This document shows, in pieces, positions 61,421 through 64,000 of a stretch of DNA of 64,000 nucleotides. The translations under genes and the position numbers were made by a program. Source of the stretch: Pseudomonas paraeruginosa PA7 (lineage in GTDB: Bacteria; Pseudomonadota; Gammaproteobacteria; Pseudomonadales; Pseudomonadaceae). Position 1 is the stretch's first letter; each line of letters begins with the position of its first letter. The DNA lies in NCBI RefSeq assembly GCF_000017205.1, contig NC_009656.1, positions 3,972,001 through 4,036,000 on the forward strand. The letters are read 5' to 3'. The notes beneath the pieces are model-generated. The model was not told the DNA's origin. It did no database searches and saw nothing but the letters and a program-made list of their open reading frames with translations.

Positions 61421-61811
61421 AGCGCTACGTTCTTCTTAAACTATTAACAATCAGCCAAATATGGATTCGGCACCCGATATCCGGCACGTTGTGCGGCAGT
61501 CCGAGAGACCGGCTTCCTGCCGAGGCGCATGCGCCCGTGCCCGATGACCCCTGAAGATGTCCAGTCAGCCCACTCTATAGAGTTGGCGATGTGCCGGAAA
61601 GGCACATTTCAGTCCCACTTAACAATAGACCGCGCCGTTTGATGCACCTAGTACGATACCCGTCCTAGAGGCCAAGCAAACGTTTAAATGTGATCTGCAT
61701 CACATTTTATGCGAACTGAATACCCGGTCACAGTCTCCCGACGGGTCCGCCTCCCGCTCCCGGGTCCGGCCCCCATTTCCGAGCGCCCGGAGCGAGGTGA
61801 AGCGGCCGCCA
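61421..61811 (-). promoter_or_regulatory. lasR promoter and leader region (391 nt without a gene)
   Basis: No coding sequence is supported here. It holds a Vfr site (61689-61704) and three dyads: GGCGCATGCGCC (61524-61535), ACTCTATAGAGT (61572-61583), and ATGTGCC / GGCACAT with a 5-nt loop (61589-61607). The dyads lie between the Vfr site and the lasR start, in or near the mRNA leader. The part beyond 61710 is GC-rich and featureless. Confidence 0.75.
61689..61704. promoter_or_regulatory. Vfr (CRP-type) binding site
   Basis: TGTGATCTGCATCACA: perfect TGTGA-N6-TCACA, 269 nt upstream of lasR, matching the known Vfr activation of lasR transcription. Confidence 0.9.
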
Positions 61812-64000
61812 TCAGGCCCGTGCGACGCGCAGCCGGCGACAGGCCCACTTCTCCAGTTCGGCGACGCAGAACAGGCCAAGCCCGGCCAGCAGCACCCGCG
61901 CCCATTCGCCCGGCGCCAGGCCGACCGAACCGAACAGCGCCTGCAATGGCGATGCATAGGTGTAGAGCAGCTGCAACACCAGGCAGGCGGCGATCGCCAG
62001 CAGGACCTGGCGGTTGCCGGAAAGGCCTTCGCGGCTGAGCACCGAGTCCCGGATATGCCGGCTGTTGAGCAGGTAGAACATCTCGCACGCCACCACGCTG
62101 TTCACCGCCATGGTCCGTGCGCGCTCCAGGCCGGTGCCATGCTCCAGCTCCCAGAGGAACAGACCCAGCGCTGCGGCCATCATCAGCAGCGAGACCAGCA
62201 GCACCCGCCAGACGAAGAACAGCGACAGCAGCGGCTCCGCCGGCGGGCGCGGCGGCCGCTGCATGAGGCCGCGCTCGGCCGGTTCGAAGGCCAGCGCCAG
62301 GCCAAGGGTGCTGGAGGTGACCATGTTGATCCAGAGGATCTGCGCCGGGGTCATCGGCAGGGTCAGCTGGAACAGCACCGCGGCGATCACGATCAGCGCC
62401 TCGCCGCCGTTGGTCGGCAACATGAAGAGGATGAACTTCTTCAGGTTGTCGTAGACCGCCCTGCCCTCGCGCACGGCGTTGGCGATGGTGGCGAAGTTGT
62501 CGTCGGCGAGAACCACCTCGGCCGCCTCCTTGGCCGCCTCGGTGCCCTTGTTGCCCATCGCCACGCCGACATCGGCGCGCTTCAGCGCCGGCGCGTCGTT
62601 GACCCCGTCGCCGGTCATCGCCACCACCTCGCCGCTGGCCTGCAGCGCCTGCACCAGGCGCAGCTTGTGCTCGGGGCTGGCGCGGGCGAACACATCGACG
62701 CCCGGCAGCACTTCGCGCAGGCGCCGGTCATCGAGCAGTTCGATCTCCGCGCCGGTCAGCGCCGGCCGGTCGATGCCGATCCCGAGCATGGCGCCGATCG
62801 CCCGCGCGGTGTCGACATGGTCGCCGGTGATCATCTTCACCGCGATACCCGCCGCCTGGCATTCGGCGACCGCGGCCACGGCTTCCTCGCGCGGCGGGTC
62901 GATGATGCCCACCAGCGCCAGCAGGGTGAAACCGTGTTCCACGTCGGCGAAATCCAGCGCGCGCTGTTCCGCCGGCATCGCCCGGCGGGCGATGGCCAGC
63001 AGGCGCAGGCCGCGGGCGGCGGTGTCGGTGGCCAGGCGCCGCCAGTAGTCGGGATCCACGGGCCGCACCGAATCGCCGATGCGCTCCGCCTCGCACATCT
63101 CGAGAATGCGCTCCGGCGCGCCCTTCAGGTAGACCATCGCCTGCCCCGCATGATCGTGGTGCAGGGTGGCCATGAAGCGGTGCTCGGACTCGAAGGGAAT
63201 CGCGTCGCTGCGCGGCCGCTCCGCCGCCAGCGCCTGCGCATCGAGACCGAGCTTGAGACCGAGGCTGAGCAGCGCGCCTTCGGTCGGATCGCCCTCGAGC
63301 CGCCAGCAATCATCCTCCTGGTGCAGCCGCGCCTCGTTGCACAGCAGCGCCGCGCGGCCGATTTCCAGCAGGTCGTCGCGACCTTCCGGAGCAAGGCTCT
63401 CGCCATTGTGGAAGAAGCCGCCGAGCGGCGCGTAGCCGGCGCCGCTGACCTCGATCACCTGGCCGGCGGTGACGATCCGCTGCACGGTCATCTCGTTGCG
63501 CGTCAGGGTGCCGGTCTTGTCCGAGCAGATCACCGTCACCGCGCCCAGCGTCTCCACCGCCGGCAGGCGGCTGACGATGGCGTTGCGGCGCGCCATGCGC
63601 TGCACGCCGAGGGCGAGGATCACCGTCATGATCGCCGGCAGGCCCTCGGGAATCGCCGAGGCGGTCAACGCCACCACCAGCATGAACATGTCCACCGCCG
63701 GCTGGCCCTGCCAGAGGGTGCCGAGGACGAAGGTCGCGCCGGCCAGCAGCAGGATCGCCAGGGCCAGCCAGCGGCTGAAGCGGGCGATCTGCCGCAGCAA
63801 GGGCGTGGCCAGGCTGCGCACCTCGCGCAGCAGCGTGCCGATCCGGCCCAGCTCGGTATTCGCGGCGGTGCCCACCACCACCCCGCGCGCCTGGCCGCTG
63901 GTCACCAGCGTGCCGGAATAGGCCATGCAGCGGCGATCGCCGAGCAACGCGTCGATCGCCACCGCGGCGATGCCCTTCTCCACCGGCAGCGATTCGCCGG
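61812..64000 (-). CDS. P-type cation-transporting ATPase, N-terminus cut by window edge
   Basis: At least 728 residues of a P2-type ATPase (calcium-type or general cation). The frame stays open past 63983 to the window end, where it reads TGESLPVEK-like sequence, so the start lies outside. Motifs: phosphorylation Asp in ICSDKTGTLTRNEMT, KGAPERILEMC in the nucleotide-binding domain, MITGDHVDTARAIGAM, MTGDGVNDAPALKRADVGVAMG, and a C-terminal membrane bundle. The ion is uncertain. Confidence 0.92.
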   Translation of the reverse strand, partial: GESLPVEKGIAAVAIDALLGDRRCMAYSGTLVTSGQARGVVVGTAANTELGRIGTLLREVRSLATPLLRQIARFSRWLALAILLLAGATFVLGTLWQGQPAVDMFMLVVALTASAIPEGLPAIMTVILALGVQRMARRNAIVSRLPAVETLGAVTVICSDKTGTLTRNEMTVQRIVTAGQVIEVSGAGYAPLGGFFHNGESLAPEGRDDLLEIGRAALLCNEARLHQEDDCWRLEGDPTEGALLSLGLKLGLDAQALAAERPRSDAIPFESEHRFMATLHHDHAGQAMVYLKGAPERILEMCEAERIGDSVRPVDPDYWRRLATDTAARGLRLLAIARRAMPAEQRALDFADVEHGFTLLALVGIIDPPREEAVAAVAECQAAGIAVKMITGDHVDTARAIGAMLGIGIDRPALTGAEIELLDDRRLREVLPGVDVFARASPEHKLRLVQALQASGEVVAMTGDGVNDAPALKRADVGVAMGNKGTEAAKEAAEVVLADDNFATIANAVREGRAVYDNLKKFILFMLPTNGGEALIVIAAVLFQLTLPMTPAQILWINMVTSSTLGLALAFEPAERGLMQRPPRPPAEPLLSLFFVWRVLLVSLLMMAAALGLFLWELEHGTGLERARTMAVNSVVACEMFYLLNSRHIRDSVLSREGLSGNRQVLLAIAACLVLQLLYTYASPLQALFGSVGLAPGEWARVLLAGLGLFCVAELEKWACRRLRVARA

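Noticed and set aside
61589-61607. RsmA-type GGA loop in the lasR leader
   Set aside because: The GGA lies on the strand opposite to the lasR mRNA, so the transcript loop reads TTTCC.
1-64000. CRISPR arrays, tRNA/rRNA genes, IS elements or prophage ends
   Set aside because: No spaced direct repeats, no tRNA-like cloverleaf, and no transposase or integrase reading frame found.

Overview
The window is a contiguous piece of a Pseudomonas aeruginosa-type chromosome. It is GC-rich, dense with genes, and has no rRNA, tRNA, IS element or CRISPR array that I can see. The assignment rests on a complete lasI-rsaL-lasR quorum-sensing locus, a lateral flagellar/chemotaxis supercluster with fleN and flhF, and a gene order that, as I remember it, follows PAO1 from about PA1496 down to PA1429 in reverse. 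A few residues of LasR and LasI differ from the PAO1 proteins I remember, so the strain is probably not of the PAO1 lineage; this is an inference.

Layout. 1-8.2 kb: a truncated voltage-gated K+ channel, an HD-type hydrolase, muiA, a sulfate-binding protein (cysP), then a peptidase-permease operon divergent from a LuxR-type regulator, and a small lipoprotein. 8.2-15.3 kb: the complete ccmABCDEFGHI cytochrome c maturation operon (minus strand). 15.5-17.4 kb: a FliK-like protein overlapping an orphan FlhB C-terminal domain. 17.5-22.3 kb: housekeeping and unknown genes (secreted protein, SDR, PgeF/laccase-domain protein, Cys-containing unknown, WYL regulator divergent from a GST, DUF2802). 22.3-49.1 kb (minus strand): fliK, fliLMNOPQR, flhB, two tandem TPM-domain membrane proteins, flhA, flhF, fleN, fliA, cheY, cheZ, cheA, cheB, motC, motD, parC, parP, cheW. 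These genes build the export gate and C-ring, set flagellar number and place, switch on late genes through sigma-28, and supply the chemotaxis phosphorelay and the second stator.

The clearest accessory element lies at 45.1-47.6 kb, between fliK and fliL: a PAAR-DUF2235 fusion protein with an intact lipase-like GFSRG motif, overlapping a gene for a DUF3304 lipoprotein. It looks like an orphan type VI secretion phospholipase effector and its immunity protein. It sits between the fliK terminator and the sigma-54 promoter of fliL, so it does not break flagellar transcription.

49.3-59.6 kb: UPF0149 and DUF454 proteins, an OmpR-family two-component system, the mexMN RND efflux genes, and a LapG/LapD-type periplasmic protease and c-di-GMP receptor pair. 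59.7-61.8 kb: lasI, rsaL and lasR with recognisable RsaL, LasR and Vfr sites. 61.8-64 kb: a P-type cation ATPase cut by the window end.

Regulatory sites read directly from the sequence include three sigma-54 promoters (fliL, fliK, flhA), two sigma-28 promoters (parP, cheA), a LysR-type dyad before cysP, a Vfr site before lasR, the RsaL operator and las box before lasI, and several GC-rich hairpins in gaps between co-directional genes.
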